Assembly (NCBI RefSeq): GCF_945859685.1
Contig: NC_079148.1
Span: forward strand, 26,485,946-26,549,945
Reading direction: 5' to 3'
DNA from: Eupeodes corollae
Taxonomy: Eukaryota > Arthropoda > Insecta > Diptera > Syrphidae
DNA length: 64,000 nucleotides
Shown here in pieces: positions 1 to 11,407 of this stretch. The notes under the pieces are model-generated. The model saw only the letters and a list, made by a program, of their open reading frames with translations, was not told the origin of the DNA and did not search any database. Position numbers and translations under genes: made by a program. Each line of letters starts with the position of its first letter. Position 1 is the first letter of the stretch.

Positions 1-199
1 CATAGATGGTACTTATCAATAAAATTTAGAGCGTTTATGTTACTTATTTCACACTGAACGCACAAAACAACAGAATTTGTTGAAAACTGGAAAATATAAA
101 GAAAACAAATTTATTTCCCGCGAAAAAAATTGAAGTTGATACGAACTGTCAAACTGTATTCGTGTTCCACATTAGCCACACAAGCAACGAATTAAAAAA
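1..199. other. A/T-rich leader, no gene seen
   Basis: Plain A/T-rich sequence before repeat copy A. It ends in an A-run directly before the repeat's left edge. No open frame or RNA gene was recognised. Confidence 0.5.
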
Positions 200-320
200 G
201 AGGCTGGGATGCGACCCACACGGATTACTTCCCATCTCGTTGCATTTTTATATAAAAATTACTGAATATCGAAAACAATATTTTCTGTGAAATGAAATAC
301 GTTTGAAGGCAATAGTTTTA

Positions 321-1095
321 ATTTTTGAAAAACTATTTGAGTCGAAAGTAAATTTTTACCAACTTTTGTTAATTTTTTTCGGTTTTGGTTTTTTTTTTTG
401 TAAGAAAACTGTCAATTGAATTTTTGTCAAAATTTTATCAATGTTAACAACAATATTTCTTATAATATAAAAGTAGTTCAAAGCCAATATCTCAAAGTTT
501 TAAAAAGATATTTAAGTCGAAAATTAATTTTTACCAACTTTTGTTAATTTTTTTAGGTTTTTATTTTTTGTAAAAAGTAACTGTCAATTCGATTTTTCTC
601 AAAATTTGTCCTAATGTTGAAAACAATATTTTTTAGAAGAAAAATTAGTAAAAAGTTATTATCTCAAATTTTTGAAAAGATATTTGAGCCGAAAATTATT
701 TCTTACCAACTTTTGTTAATTTTTTTTTCGGTTTTTATTTTTTTTTTAACTGTCCATTCGATTTTTTTCAAAATTTTACTGAATGTTGACAACAATATTT
801 TTTGAAAGATAAAAGTAAATTAAAGCCAATATCTCAAAGTTTTGAAAAGATATTTGAGTCGAAAATCAATTTTTACCAACTTTTATTAATTTTTTGTAGG
901 TTTTTATTTTTTGTAAAAAACTGTCCATTTGATTTTTCTTAACGTTTTTCAGAATGTTGAAAACAATATTTTTCATAATATAAAATAAGTTCGAAGCCTA
1001 AATTTCAAGTTTTTGAAAAGATATTTGAGTCGATATTCAATTTTTGTTTTTTTAGATGTTTATTTTTTATAAAAAAAAACTGTCAATTTGATTTT
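321..1095 (+). repeat. ~172 bp tandem units inside repeat copy A
   Basis: A marker word close to ATTTGAGTCGAAAATNAATT recurs at 335, 510, 682, 852 and 1023, giving spacings of 175, 172, 170 and 171 bp. Each unit also carries a TTTTTACCAACTTTTGTTAA block (missing or altered in the last unit) and a CTGTCAATTCGATTTTTCTC-like block. The last unit differs (GTCGATATTCAATTT) and has the same variant as the last unit of copy B. Confidence 0.85.
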
Positions 1096-1108
1096 TTCTC
1101 AAAATTTT

Positions 1109-1318
1109 ATCAGATGTCAAAAACATTATTTTTCGTTGCACAAAATTGTTTTGGAGATGAAATCATATTTTAGTCGTAAAATTTTGGAGGTGACAAACTT
1201 TTGTTTTTTTATCAGATGTCAAAAACATTATTTTTCGTTGCACAAAATTGTTTTTTGTTTTGGAGATGAAATCATATTTTAGTCGTAAAATTTTGGAGGT
1301 GACAAACTTTTGTTTTCA
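1109..1318 (+). repeat. 102 bp tandem duplication inside repeat copy A
   Basis: The segment beginning ATCAGATGTCAAAAACATTA at 1109 starts again at 1211 and is nearly identical through the TTTTGGAGGTGACAAACTTT block. Copy B holds a single version at about 24388-24476, so the duplication is specific to copy A. The near-identity of the two units suggests it is recent. Confidence 0.85.
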
Positions 1319-1745
1319 GTTTTTTTGATTTATAAAAAAAATCGTTAAATGGATTTTAATATATTTCTTTGATATCACGTTACAATATATTATATAAAAT
1401 TTAATTCAAGTCTCTAGCGTTTTTGGTTCGTAAGATATTTAGGGTTAACCAAAATTTCACCTTTTTTTTCAAACTGCTATGGTTTAAAAACCACCCACGC
1501 AATTTTTTCCAGAGCCCTTTCTGGATATTTCTGCCTTATTATCTGTATAACAAAATTTATTTGAAATAGATATCTCTTCTGGTTCTTGAGCTATGGACGA
1601 CGAAAAAAACGTCGCGAATGTACGTACACACGCACGCACAGACATCTTTCTAAAAATCTTTTATTTCGACTCTAGTTACTTTGAAACGTCGAGAATTGTC
1701 AAAATTTTCAATTTGACAAATCGGACCCATTGCAATAACTTCCTA

Positions 1746-2667
1746 CGGGAAGCTAATAATAGCGCGTACTTAACCAAAAAATCATTCTTGGTTTGGTTTC
1801 GGTGGCCAAAGTCAAACTTCATTCGCGACGAGTTAAAAACTCTCATGTGAAAGAAATGTCAAAATCGGCGAATATTCGTTCATTCGTTGGTCGTGCTCAT
1901 GTGAACAGTGCTTTACTCAGTCAGTTAATTAGATCGTAAATAAAAGTTGTGCATTTAAATTTCAGATCGTATAGCAACATTTTGATCGTGAAATGTTGCA
2001 GAGTGAGTAAATGTATCTGAAAATTCCTTAGAGTATGCAATTTTAATAATTATGCTCGACAAACAAGAAAAAGCTCATTAAGCTCTACTGGGAATTAAAA
2101 CATATTTTTAGGGTTACACAAAGTTATATTCAAAAATCTCATTCAGGTCAAATATTACTTATACCGTATCCACATCCTCTATTTTGAAAATAAGAAAAAA
2201 GAATTAAATGCATCAGGCACCTTAATTCTGAGGAAGGGTTTTTGTTTCTTATGACACACAGTTTTTGGTCCGAAAACTCTATAGTCAGATGAATTGTAAC
2301 ACGTTCACTATGGCGTATACTTACTTTTTAAGTATAAAATTTGATTTGTCTTAATTTACAGAGTTGTGAAATTTTAAAAACGGGGAACAATGTATATTTA
2401 AACTTGACAAGTACACGTGCAGGTAAAAGTTGCACGAAGTCTTCGATTGCACTGTTTTTACGGTTTGACTTCGAAAATTTTTATGTAAAACCTTTTACAA
2501 AATGTTCCAACAACCAAATGCCACATATTAAATCCACTGGTGATATCTTTATCTTTTAGTTAATTTGTTATTTGTATTTTATTTACAATTAATTTTAATT
2601 TAATCTTTTTTTTTGTATTTTGTTGTTAATTTATTACGCCAACATAAATCCACCATTTCATTTGCAG
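1746..2667. other. No gene recognised
   Basis: A/T-rich, with short chance frames only. The last ~20 bases form a pyrimidine-rich tract ending TTTGCAG, which reads as the splice acceptor of the exon that follows. Confidence 0.4.
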
Positions 2668-2746
2668 AGATTAAACAAAATCCTTACTGGATAATGATAT
2701 TATACTGAATATACCCCACATTATATTTGTATATGCCGCAATAAAC

Positions 2747-2881
2747 ATGACCGACACAGTGCAGCCTCTTCCTACCACCAAAAATTCAACAAAACGTGCC
2801 ATAACGCCCATCATCAACATCAGTCCATTGACGGTGCAAAAATTCCAAGGATTACCACTCGAGCCACCAACAAAGGATGTG
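2747..2881 (+). CDS. Host protein, candidate first coding exon (45 codons)
   Basis: A possible acceptor (CACCATTTCATTTGCAG) ends at 2667, giving an exon from 2668 with about 79 bases of 5' untranslated sequence. The ATG at 2747 opens a frame of exactly 45 codons, starting MTDTVQPLPTTKNSTKRA and ending in PPTKDV, followed by a consensus donor GTGAGT at 2882 in phase 0. The peptide is rich in Pro, Thr and Lys, with no membrane segment or recognisable domain, as expected of an N-terminal tail. Less repetitive composition and a clean ATG and donor set it apart from the chance frames around it. I do not recognise the family. The frame runs past the donor for about 15 codons into A/T-rich sequence, which I read as intron. 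It may belong to the same gene as the exon at 58639, but this is unproven. Confidence 0.55.
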
Positions 2882-4860
2882 GTGAGTATATTCATACACA
2901 AATACAATATAAATAAATATTTATTTTAATTTTTTCACTAACAAATAAAAGTAAACATTTACGCGGCCATTATCAGGGATTAAAGCTTGTCCAACTAACA
3001 AATAAATTTTGCAAAACAAATTTTTAAACAATAAATAAAGAAAAAGTAAAAATGAAAATAAATATTGATGGTGTGTTCGATGCCTTATGTGGATGTGGAT
3101 TTCGAGTTGGAATTGAAAATTCACTTCACTTTCAATTGAAAATTAAAACATTTTATGCGACTTTGGCTGTTGGGCGCTGCGATGTGCTGTGCTGAAAGAA
3201 AAACCCATCCATCTAAAGCTTATCCCAGTTTACAATCGCGCTGGCCGCATTAAAAAAAAAGACAACCTATGGGCATTGTATCGTCCAAATAAAGCCTGTA
3301 GACGGCGCCGAAATGGCCATTTTCCATTATCCGTATGGCGCACAGTGGACCGATTTTTTATATGGAGCCACGCGTGGTCTTGGAGTTCAGCGCGAACGAA
3401 CTACGAGGACTCCGTTGCATTGGCGGCGGCGGCGGTGGTGGGTATCATTTTGAGAAGATCTCGTTCAACACGCACCATATCAGATATGTAGGTAGAAATA
3501 ATAACGTCGTCGTCGTTGACGATGGAGACGAACGACGACTGCAAGAAATATAAATAAAAGATAAAAGATACTTTCAATACCTGTTGGAGCGCTGAGGCTC
3601 TGGAAATGAAAACCTGGTTATGAGTTCCCACGATTTTTTGCCGCTCGCGTCTATGGTATACTATAGAGCGCTTGCGTGCAAATCTAAACGCTGATTTTGT
3701 TTCACCGGTGTACGATTGTGTAGAAACATGGTTCAAGACTTGAAGACTTGTCTATTTTGGAGTTGGTAATAGCAATAGACGACGACCACCACCACCACAG
3801 CACCGTAACCGTGATATGTTGGGATTATAAGACTTGATGACTGGAACTGGGATTGAGACTGGGAGTTACTTGTGCTGGTGCTATGCTGCTGATGATGTTA
3901 ATAGACTTCAAGGAGGAGGTTCAGTCGACGTTATTTTAAGACGAGATGATGGAAAATGTGTAACAACATCCACTGAGCCTGAGCCTTAGTAAGATTCGGA
4001 GCCTGAGTCTATATAGCCTATACAATTTATGAATGATGCAATGTTGCGATAAAACGTGTTGGTTGGTTTTAACTTGGCTTAGCTTTGCTTTTACGTTTGG
4101 TTTACTGATGCGGTTGTATGGAATGAATGTACCATCACCACAAGGTCGGAAATGAATCACTCTTTTTGCAGCTTAATATTTCATCAAGCCATCGAGCGAA
4201 GAGCGCGAGAGAGATGTTCCACCACCGATTAGGAGTTTGTTTTGTTTGCAAAGCATTATAAAAGTCGGTGTAATCGCTGATTCGAAATAAGTGCATGAAA
4301 ACGAGGTGAATCAGTTTTATGAACTTTTGTGAACTATGCTTAGGCAGGTAAAGAAGAAAATTAGTTTGATCATATCACATATAAATAGTGAAATGCATTA
4401 GGGAAATGTGGGAGGAGCGATCTGTGGTTGGAAATAGGTATTTTCATGGTTCTTTGGTATTCTGGGTTAAAAATAGAAGTTCTTAGAGTTCATGGTAATT
4501 TGGGTTTCTATGACATACAAACAGTTAATTTATGTTATCTAAGTTATTGTTTATACTTATGAAAGTTCGTTTGCTTATATGCGAATTTTTAGACTTAAAG
4601 CATTCTTCTTGTTTAGTTAAGAATTTTTTTTAAGGTCAACATTGACGTTCCATTTTATTTGTTGTTAGGAATAATAGCTATGAAGGTATTATGTTAGAGC
4701 TTTAGTTATAATAATTTTTCAGTAATATTTCCTAAATTAAGATTTCTATAAGAAATATTTTTTTTTGCAACATTTTCTCCCTCAATGTATCGTCTTGACA
4801 CTTTTATTGGTTTTTATATCGTACAAAAACACTCTCATTAGTCGGCAGCGGAGGAATTCC
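2882..4860. other. Probable intron or intergenic DNA with a GC-richer patch
   Basis: No confident gene. About 3160-3700 is GC-richer than its surroundings, with open frames on both strands (3189-3491 plus, 3401-3736 minus). The plus frame starts with GTG, so neither is accepted. At 4256-4264 a TATAAAAG word follows a GA-repeat stretch (GCGCGAGAGAGATG at about 4205), a weak core-promoter candidate with no initiator at the proper distance. From about 4350 to 4850 nothing was recognised. Confidence 0.3.
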
Positions 4861-6692
4861 CGAGATGGAATCAACGGTGGTGTCTACAGTTCCAGTTAGG
4901 TTGAACTACTTAATGAACACCTCCTAGGGCTTCTTCGACTTATTCGGAGCCCAGGTGTATAAGGAGCGGTTTTATCCGGCTCCCTATCCTTGGAGTTATA
5001 CTTAGGATCTGGCCCACCAGATTGGGGGTTGTGCCGTCGGGGTGACTTCCTGGCCACGTAAAAGCTTCATAGTTGCGAAGCACCAACAAGTCTCGAATAC
5101 GGACCAATTTACTGTTGACAACCTACGAATTAACGACAAAGAATTTCGGATATGCACGTGGAATTTTTGGTTACTTAACAGACCACATGCAGCCGAAGAA
5201 TAAGCGGAGGCCCTAGATTGCTATAAAGCAGACATCACCGTCATCCACAAAATACGATGGGTTGAGCCGGGCAAAAAGAGGATGAAAAACTGCAATATTT
5301 ACTATGGTGACTGCTACCACGAAAATCAATAGTGCTTATTTGGAAGCGGCTTCATCATTGGAGCCAGACTTAGGCAAGAAGTCTTGAACTATAGGTGCAT
5401 CAATGAGCGCCTGACGCCCCACAGAAGAGAAAATTGACAACACCAAAGATATGTTCTTCGAGCTCATATGAGCAGTGTCCTAGTTACAATATTAAAATAG
5501 TTCTGGGCGATTTTAAAGCCAAGCTAGGAAGGGAAGACATCTTTGTTGGAATAATCGGGAAGAACAGCCTGCACGACAACTGATTCAGGCTCATAGATTT
5601 TGCTGCGGGGCAAAACGTCATGGTAGCCAATACGAGTTTTCCACACCTCAACATCCACAAAAGAACTTGGACTTCTCCAGATCAATCTACCGTCAACCCT
5701 ATCGACCATATTGCGATCGACGCCAGACACGCTTCCAGCATCATGGATGTCCGCACTTTCCAAGGAGCTAACAGCCACCAACCAGGAACCCCTAGTTTGA
5801 TGAGGAATGTCGGGAGGCAAATGCAGCCAAACAACAGGCACGCAAAGCGGCGCTTCACAAAAGGACGAGAGCAGCTCATGAGCAGAAGAGGCGAGAGGAA
5901 CGCTGACTTCTCAGAAGGAAAAAAAGAGGGCATGAGAAGCGTGCGATCGAAGATGTTTAAAAACAGAAATGAAGTTCGAAAGTTTTATGCACAGGTGAAA
6001 CGAAATTCACCGGTACATAAACCTAGAACCGAAGGCTGCAAAGACGAAAGTAGAAACATCATAGTGGAACCGCAGTCAATGCTGGGGATATGGAAAGACC
6101 ACTTCTGCAGACTGTATAACGGCGACGACGAACTGAATTCCGCTGTCAGGCAGGATGACCCATTCGATATAGACGACGAAAGCCAACAATCCCGTCCTCT
6201 CGACTTTGACGAAGTAAAGATTGCCATATCGAAGCTGAAGTCTAATAAAGCCGCTGTAGTGGATGGCTTGAATGCCGAGCTCTTTAAAGCAGCTGGAGAT
6301 AAGTTGGTTGGAAGCATGCACCAACTTATCTGTAAGATATGGTCGGAAGAAATCAAGCCCGATGAATGTAACCTCAGTATCTTAACATCGTGCTTGAAAG
6401 AATAATGCAGAGCTCACACGTCAACACTAGAGGCACTTTCTTTCAAAAGTCTGTCCAATAACTAGCATATGCTGATGACATTGACATAATCGGAAGAACT
6501 CAGCGTGATGTCAATGGGGCTTTTGTGAGTATTGAGGCAGAGGCGGCAAAAATTGGTTTAACGGTTAATGAGGGCAAAACAAAGTACATGCTATCGTCAA
6601 GAAAGGATATACAACACCGACGTCTTAGTCAAAACGTCACCATCGACAAACATTACTTTGAGGTAGTCAAGGACTTCGTCTACCTAGGCTTC
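4861..6692 (+). mobile_element. RTE-like non-LTR retrotransposon, copy 1, defective
   Basis: The left end (CGAGATGGAATCAACGGTGG) matches the 5' end of the minus-strand copy at 13201 base for base, so the 5' end looks complete. From about 5130 an apurinic endonuclease domain is readable (ELRICTWN, then DHIAIDARH near 5700), broken by stops. The frame 5620-6405 continues into reverse transcriptase fingers (EVRKFY, IWKDHF, AISKLKSNKAA, DGLNAELFKAAGD). Sequence then jumps from DECNLS to the segment just before ADDIDIIGRT (about 6470), so the RT core is largely deleted. The thumb part (VNEGKTKYMLSS) is readable in 6525-6690. The 3' end is lost at a junction with mariner sequence. Family assignment (BovB/CFDP2-type RTE) is from motif memory. 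Confidence 0.85.
5620..6405 (+). pseudogene. RTE-like endonuclease/RT open block
   Basis: A 261-codon ATG-initiated frame inside the RTE-like copy. It holds the end of the endonuclease (SPDQSTVNPIDHIAIDARH), a linker with basic residues, and the N-terminal RT region (EVRKFYAQVKRNSP, AISKLKSNKAAVVDG, LVGSMHQLICKIW). The GADG of related copies reads VVDG here. The frame ends at a stop where the RT core is deleted, so no functional polymerase can be made. Confidence 0.75.
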
Positions 6693-6905
6693 GCTGTAAG
6701 GGCCACCACGCCTGCCGTAAAATTGGCGCAATGCGCGAAACGTTCTTTTATCAGTTTTACATACTTTTCAATCGTGTAACTTGAAATGTTGATTTGCATT
6801 AAACAATTAAATAATAAACAAAAGATTTGACAGACGTCACTAAAACAAAATGGCCACAACGGGGCGCCAAAATCTACCCGCGTCATCACCAAAAATGTGC
6901 TTTTT
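6693..6905 (-). mobile_element. Mariner-like relic, N-terminal end only
   Basis: Read on the minus strand, this matches the start of the mariner-like element at 44767. Shared are the GGCCATTTTGTTTTGGTGAC block of the 5' leader, the start of transposase (YTIEKYVKLIKERF against NTIE-HVQMIKLYY) and a CGCATTGCGCC word. The leading edge at about 6900 is near the position of the partner's terminal repeat. The rest of the transposase is missing, and the sequence abuts the truncated RTE-like element. Confidence 0.65.
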
Positions 6906-6991
6906 GTGTAAACAACTTGACTTACTAATTTTTTAAATGTCTTTTCATTCAGCATTCCGAACGCAGCCTTTGCTTTTCTGATACATGACAT

Positions 6992-7317
6992 TAATGGCTG
7001 AATTACAAACACGCTTCAGCTTCGGCTTCGTCTGCGTTACGGTGGCCTTGCTTTAAGGTTGCTTTGAATGACATTTCTTTTATTTCATTCCTCCAAAGAG
7101 CAAATATTTTGCTTGTTGACATTTTTTACAGCTTTTGAGCTTTCAAACAAAGCAAATGTTCAGATAATTGAACTAGAGCTTCCGTTTGAAATCACATTAC
7201 GTTACATTACGTACTTTTCCTTACGATTGTCAAACAGAACGTGAAGTCGAAGCTCCATTGTGATAGCATGCACGTCAGGGGAAGCCGAAGCTGAAGCGTA
7301 TTTGTGTTTCAGCCATT
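6992..7317. mobile_element. Short TIR element (MITE) with TA flanks
   Basis: The left arm at 6992-7029 and the reverse complement of 7281-7317 share TAATGGCTGAA, then ACGCTTCAGCTTCGGCTTC, with about three mismatches over 38 bases. The element is about 325 bp and non-coding. TTA/TA at both edges fits a TA target site, as in Tc1/mariner-derived MITEs. The interior includes GTTACATTACGTAC-like direct repeats near 7200. Confidence 0.65.
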
Positions 7318-7411
7318 AGATATATACGAGTATTATGATAATAGCAATCCATTTATCCAGAATGCCCCTTCTGTGTAAAAGCAAGCTAAATAAATTCTCT
7401 ATTTTCCACTG

Positions 7412-8396
7412 CCTAATATCCTTTTCACACCAAACCCAGAACCGAGGCAAAAAGTTTTCGAAAACCCGAAAATAGTTCACCCCGAACATGTACACGTTTT
7501 CATTTGACATTTAAATTTGTTTAACAGCGGCTGTCAAATTTTGTATTGATGAAAAAATTTGTAATAAAAAGTAATGACTATTGCTTCTTCTCAACTTATT
7601 TTGAAAATAAAATGAATTGTAACCAATTCAAATTGAGCCGCAAAACTGCAATAATCTAAAGGATCTGGAAATGCCATCAAGGGCGATAGTCCACTGGAAC
7701 AACGATTCCCACATTGTGTGAAGCCTCCACCAAAGATTTTCTTTCATACTTATTCTCCTCCACATATTAACTTATCTCCCAAACCCTTGTGATTGAACGG
7801 AGTGACCGCAAAGTCTTTCTACAGGCAGTAAGCGAAAGCGTCGAACATATTTGTGCCGACGACTTCGAAAATGCTTCCCTTGGAAACGTCATTACGAACT
7901 ATGAACAAGTCTTCCTCGTACTTTGAGTGGTCACGCCAGTAGCCATAGTGAATTCCGGTTCCTCGCTTAACAAAGAGCGTTTGAAAATCTGTAGAATTAT
8001 GGAAGATCCGCCAGCGTCGCAAATAGTCACCGGGGCTTTTTTACGACGTTTTTTCCCAAAAGTTTCCTTTTTTTCTCTTCCATATTCTGTAAATAAAAAA
8101 AACAAAAGGCAATAATTCTTATTTTGTAAGGAAATTGAAATTGTAAGGAAATGAAATATTTGTTTTGACAGCAGCCATCAGCTGTTTTGTTTACATTAAT
8201 TTGAGCGCTGAATGTTTCAAAAGGTTTGTTTGTTTAGTTCAACTTTGAATGGCTACTAGTTTTCAAGAGGTTTTATATAAAACTTGGGGTTTACCAAAAA
8301 TGTATAAGAAAACTTGAGTTTTCGATGTAGGTTTTTGGTCAAAACCTATAATTTCGCGAAAACCTAGTTTTGGACTTGGTGTGAAAAGCCTATAAC
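7412..8396. mobile_element. Segment bounded by imperfect inverted repeats
   Basis: CTTTTCACACCAA at 7420-7432 reappears inverted at 8377-8389 (TTGGTGTGAAAAG). Further inward both arms share GTTTTCG-type words and an AACAGC..GCTGTCAAA block (7527-7545, and inverted near 8165-8185). Target duplications are not clear. The interior carries a broken host-gene-like fragment. If the arms are real termini, this is a ~985 bp non-autonomous DNA element that picked up host sequence. The arms may instead be chance similarity. Confidence 0.35.
7690..8088 (-). pseudogene. HPF1-like (histone PARylation factor 1) fragment, broken
   Basis: On the minus strand a frame from about 8022 reads LRRWRIFHNSTDFQTLF, then GIHYGYWRD, then a stretch ending FEVVGTNMFDAFAYCL and a stop. 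This resembles the HPF1 region with WRYF..PPEFQT, GYFRD and GDN.FAA motifs as I recall them. HPF1 partners PARP1 and directs ADP-ribosylation to serine. After frameshifts, KSLVEASHNVGIVVPVD (about 7735-7690) resembles the later GLVVPVD stretch of the family. Upstream, TTTTTATTTACAG at about 8100-8088 looks like a splice acceptor, so the fragment seems genomic rather than a processed copy. Stops and frameshifts rule out function. The family call rests on remembered motifs, not a search. Confidence 0.5.
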
Positions 8397-10790
8397 GCCC
8401 TTTTAGAAATCAATGAACAGCAGATTGTTGTGCCAAGGCATAACACAACAAACCACAACCAATTTGACAGATGTAACTTCAAGAATATGGCCTTAATAAA
8501 ATGTCAAATGTAAACAATCTTTAATGTTAAACCTTTAATATTCAATTTTAACTTAAGTAAATTTGTTTGCAATTTTCAATTTTACTTAAACTAAATTTGT
8601 TTGCAATTGTTGTTTGGGTCAAATGATAATAATCAAATAAACATCAAAGTTTAAACGTCATAAACATTTCTGTTAATTCTATAATTAGACATTTTAACTT
8701 GTTTTACTTTTAGTTCCGTTATCATTAAGCGCATTTAAGAAGTTAAGCATCTTTTAAAGACCATTTTTAGAATTTGCCACATTAGCTTCTATTAAAGTTT
8801 ATCTGATTTCTTTAAACAATATTGCTTTGCTTTAATAATCTGCCACCTTTCCAAACAAACAAAAATTAATTGTAAAATTCTTAACCGCACAAAAATCAAA
8901 TATCACTAAAATTTAATAATAATAATAAAATCCTTTGTTCAAATGAGATAAAAGAAAAAGAAAATTAGAACACGCCATTAGCAAAAAGCACAAAATGTAC
9001 GTAATACAATCTTTTTCAAAATCCAACAAAAATTTACCAAACACAAAAATCCACCATAAGATGTTCCCTAAGTAGAGTATAAAAGGTGTACCTCCGTATA
9101 CCTATAGACCTAACGTATACTGGATATTAGCACCGACGACGACGAAGACCAAAGACCGACACAACGAAGAGTAACACAAGCCCCAAGGCAATAAATATAA
9201 TAATATATAGGAGTTGGAGCACAATGAGCACAATGAGTCGTAAAAGTAGCAAAGCCAGCGAACTTACAAAATGAACCCGCGTCGGTTTCATTTGGTTGCT
9301 TTGGTTGGCCCCCTATGTTGACCCAATTAACATTTAAGCCACTAAATATGCCCATTTGGGGGGCGATTACACAAAGAACAAAGCAGAAAGAAAACAAAAA
9401 GAAAAACTAAAACTCTGTTGGCAAAGGTCAGTATTACTTTATAACCGTATTCTGCGAATCGTTTTGGCTCTCGTCTTTGGTGAAGTCCCTCCTGATGGTA
9501 TGTTTGCACCTAACTTACAAAAAAGGGATCAGAGTGTGGGGGAGGGGGTAAATAAACATGAGTGAAAATATTGTTCGATGCTGCACATTTACAGTTATTA
9601 TTGTAGGCAGGTACGAATGATCTGTCAATGAAAGTGTTCACATGCACAGGCACACACTTTCGAAATGTCATTTTGTGGGTGGCTGTCAAATGTATGCACA
9701 TGCACGTACACATTCAATATCTACAATGCTTCTTCTCGGAAAGGAAACATTCTTCAGAGTTCAGACAACAAAACATATGATGTGGGCAGGCTGCAAAACG
9801 TGCAGCATGCATTTAGCCGCAGTTACGAGTACCAGTCAGTGCAGCAATATAGCAATTTGCTGCTTTCTGGTGAATGGTAAATGGAAGCGTATAATAATGT
9901 ACCATATGTGAGCTTTGTGTATTGATAAACATCAACTTCAACAGTTTGCCGCCCAAATGTCGCCATATCATCTGGATTTGGTCAAGCAAATCAACGAACG
10001 ATGAATGAATGAATGCTTTTGCCTTGCTTCGTTAAATTCACCACCAATTAATCTGAAAAATGATGGAGAATAAAATGTCGATGACATATCATAACCGAAT
10101 GACAGGAAAATGCAGTGTGTTCGTGTGTGTCGTTGTTTGACGTTTCTATATAGTATAAGATAAAGTGATTTATGGTTGGGCACAGTTGGATATGCAGACC
10201 ATTTTTGATAAAAAATAATTATTTCTTCTATTAATTAGAGGATTATACAAATGCAGTATAATATTTAGGTATAGAAACACATACATAGGTACATAAATGC
10301 AAGATTGGCTTTGAAGTTTGTTATAAGAAAGAATTTTGTTAGGTTCGTTCAGATATTTACAAAATGTTTTTCATTCTTTTAATTGTGACGTTAATTGACT
10401 TTTTCATTTTATATTTTTGCAATAATTATTGATTGTCATTAGAAAGCAAAATGACATTTAAGTTTTTTTTTACATTAAATTTGTATATTTGTCTTGTTTT
10501 TATACTTAGTTTGTATTTTTGACAAGTTTGACACTGGAAGATGTACCGTAAATAAAAAAAATGGAGTGTTTAGAGGTATAACAATTACAAATTATTTTGA
10601 ATTCGTCAACAGTCCGTTTAGATTGTGTGACATTCTTTATAACGTATTTTAGAAGTGTATCCGTTTCTTTGCTAACTTAGAAGTTATTATGACAAAACGT
10701 CAATTTGTCATCCCAAATGTCAAAATTTTACAAAGAGATATGATTTTGTTGTCATATCCAACATATTTTAAGCAAGAAATACTAACTTAC
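8397..10790. other. No gene recognised
   Basis: A/T-rich to about 9060, then mixed sequence. A GTATAAAAGG word at 9077 is a good TATA-box match but no supported transcript follows. Frames at 9110-9397, 9642-9911 and similar are low-complexity or overlapping and show no domain. The region may be intronic. Confidence 0.35.
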
Positions 10791-11407
10791 TGAATTGAGG
10801 TGGTGCTATAGTCCGGGGCGGACCTGGGCCTCTACCAACATGCGTCTCCAGCCAGCTCGGTCACCCGAAGAATTTTTCTCTCGAAGCATCCTAAGACGCT
10901 CTCATCTTTCTTTGACAGGGTCCAGGCCTCGGTGCCATAAATGAGAATCGGGATGATGAGTGTCTTATAGATGGTGATTTGATCTTCGTTTGATTTCAGC
11001 GCTGGTGTCGTTGTCTGTATTAATAGCGGTGCCTAGGTAGACAAAGTCCTTAACTACCTCAAAGATATAGCTGTAAATGGTGACGTTTTGTCCAAGACGT
11101 CGTCGTTTAGTATCCTTTTTTGATGACAGCATATACTTGGTCTTGCCCTCATTGACCACTAAACCCATCTTCTTCGCTTCCGTCGCAATGCTCAAAAACG
11201 CTCCACTGACATCACGCTTTGATCTTCCAAATATGTCAATATCATCTGCGTATCCGATTAATTGGATAAACCTTTGGAAGACTGTGCCTCTAGTGTTGAT
11301 GGTTGAGTTTTGCACAATTCTTTTCAGAACGATGTTGAAAAAGTCGCATGACAGTGCATCACCTTGTCTTATGTTAAGGAGACTGATGCCTCTGTAGTTG
11401 GCGCAGT

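Larger units (their letters stand above)
200..1745 (+). repeat. Dispersed repeat, copy A, with internal tandem array
   Basis: The left edge carries GAGGCTGGGATGCGACCCAC after an A-run. The right edge ends in a block with ACGTACACACGCACGCACAG, then GTCAAAATTTTCAATTTGAC, then CCCATTGCAATAACTTCCTA. The same edges bound copy B at 23876-24899. Between the edges lie five A/T-rich units of about 170-175 bp and a 102 bp duplicated unit. The ORFs inside (614-805, 1088-1282, 1593-1850) look like chance frames. No transposase was seen, so this is probably a non-autonomous mobile repeat. No clear target-site duplication or terminal inverted repeat was found, so the class is unresolved. Confidence 0.75.

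Noticed and set aside
3189..3736. Overlapping frames on both strands in a GC-richer patch
   Set aside because: The plus frame starts with GTG. Both are compositional products (Ala/Arg/Gly and complementary), with no supporting splice sites.
4256..4264. TATA box and GAGA-like stretch as a promoter
   Set aside because: TATAAAAG is good, but the only TCAGTT-like initiator is about 50 bases away, too far for a normal TATA start. Kept only as a remark.
9077..9086. GTATAAAAGG as a promoter
   Set aside because: No initiator, ATG frame or donor follows within a usable distance.
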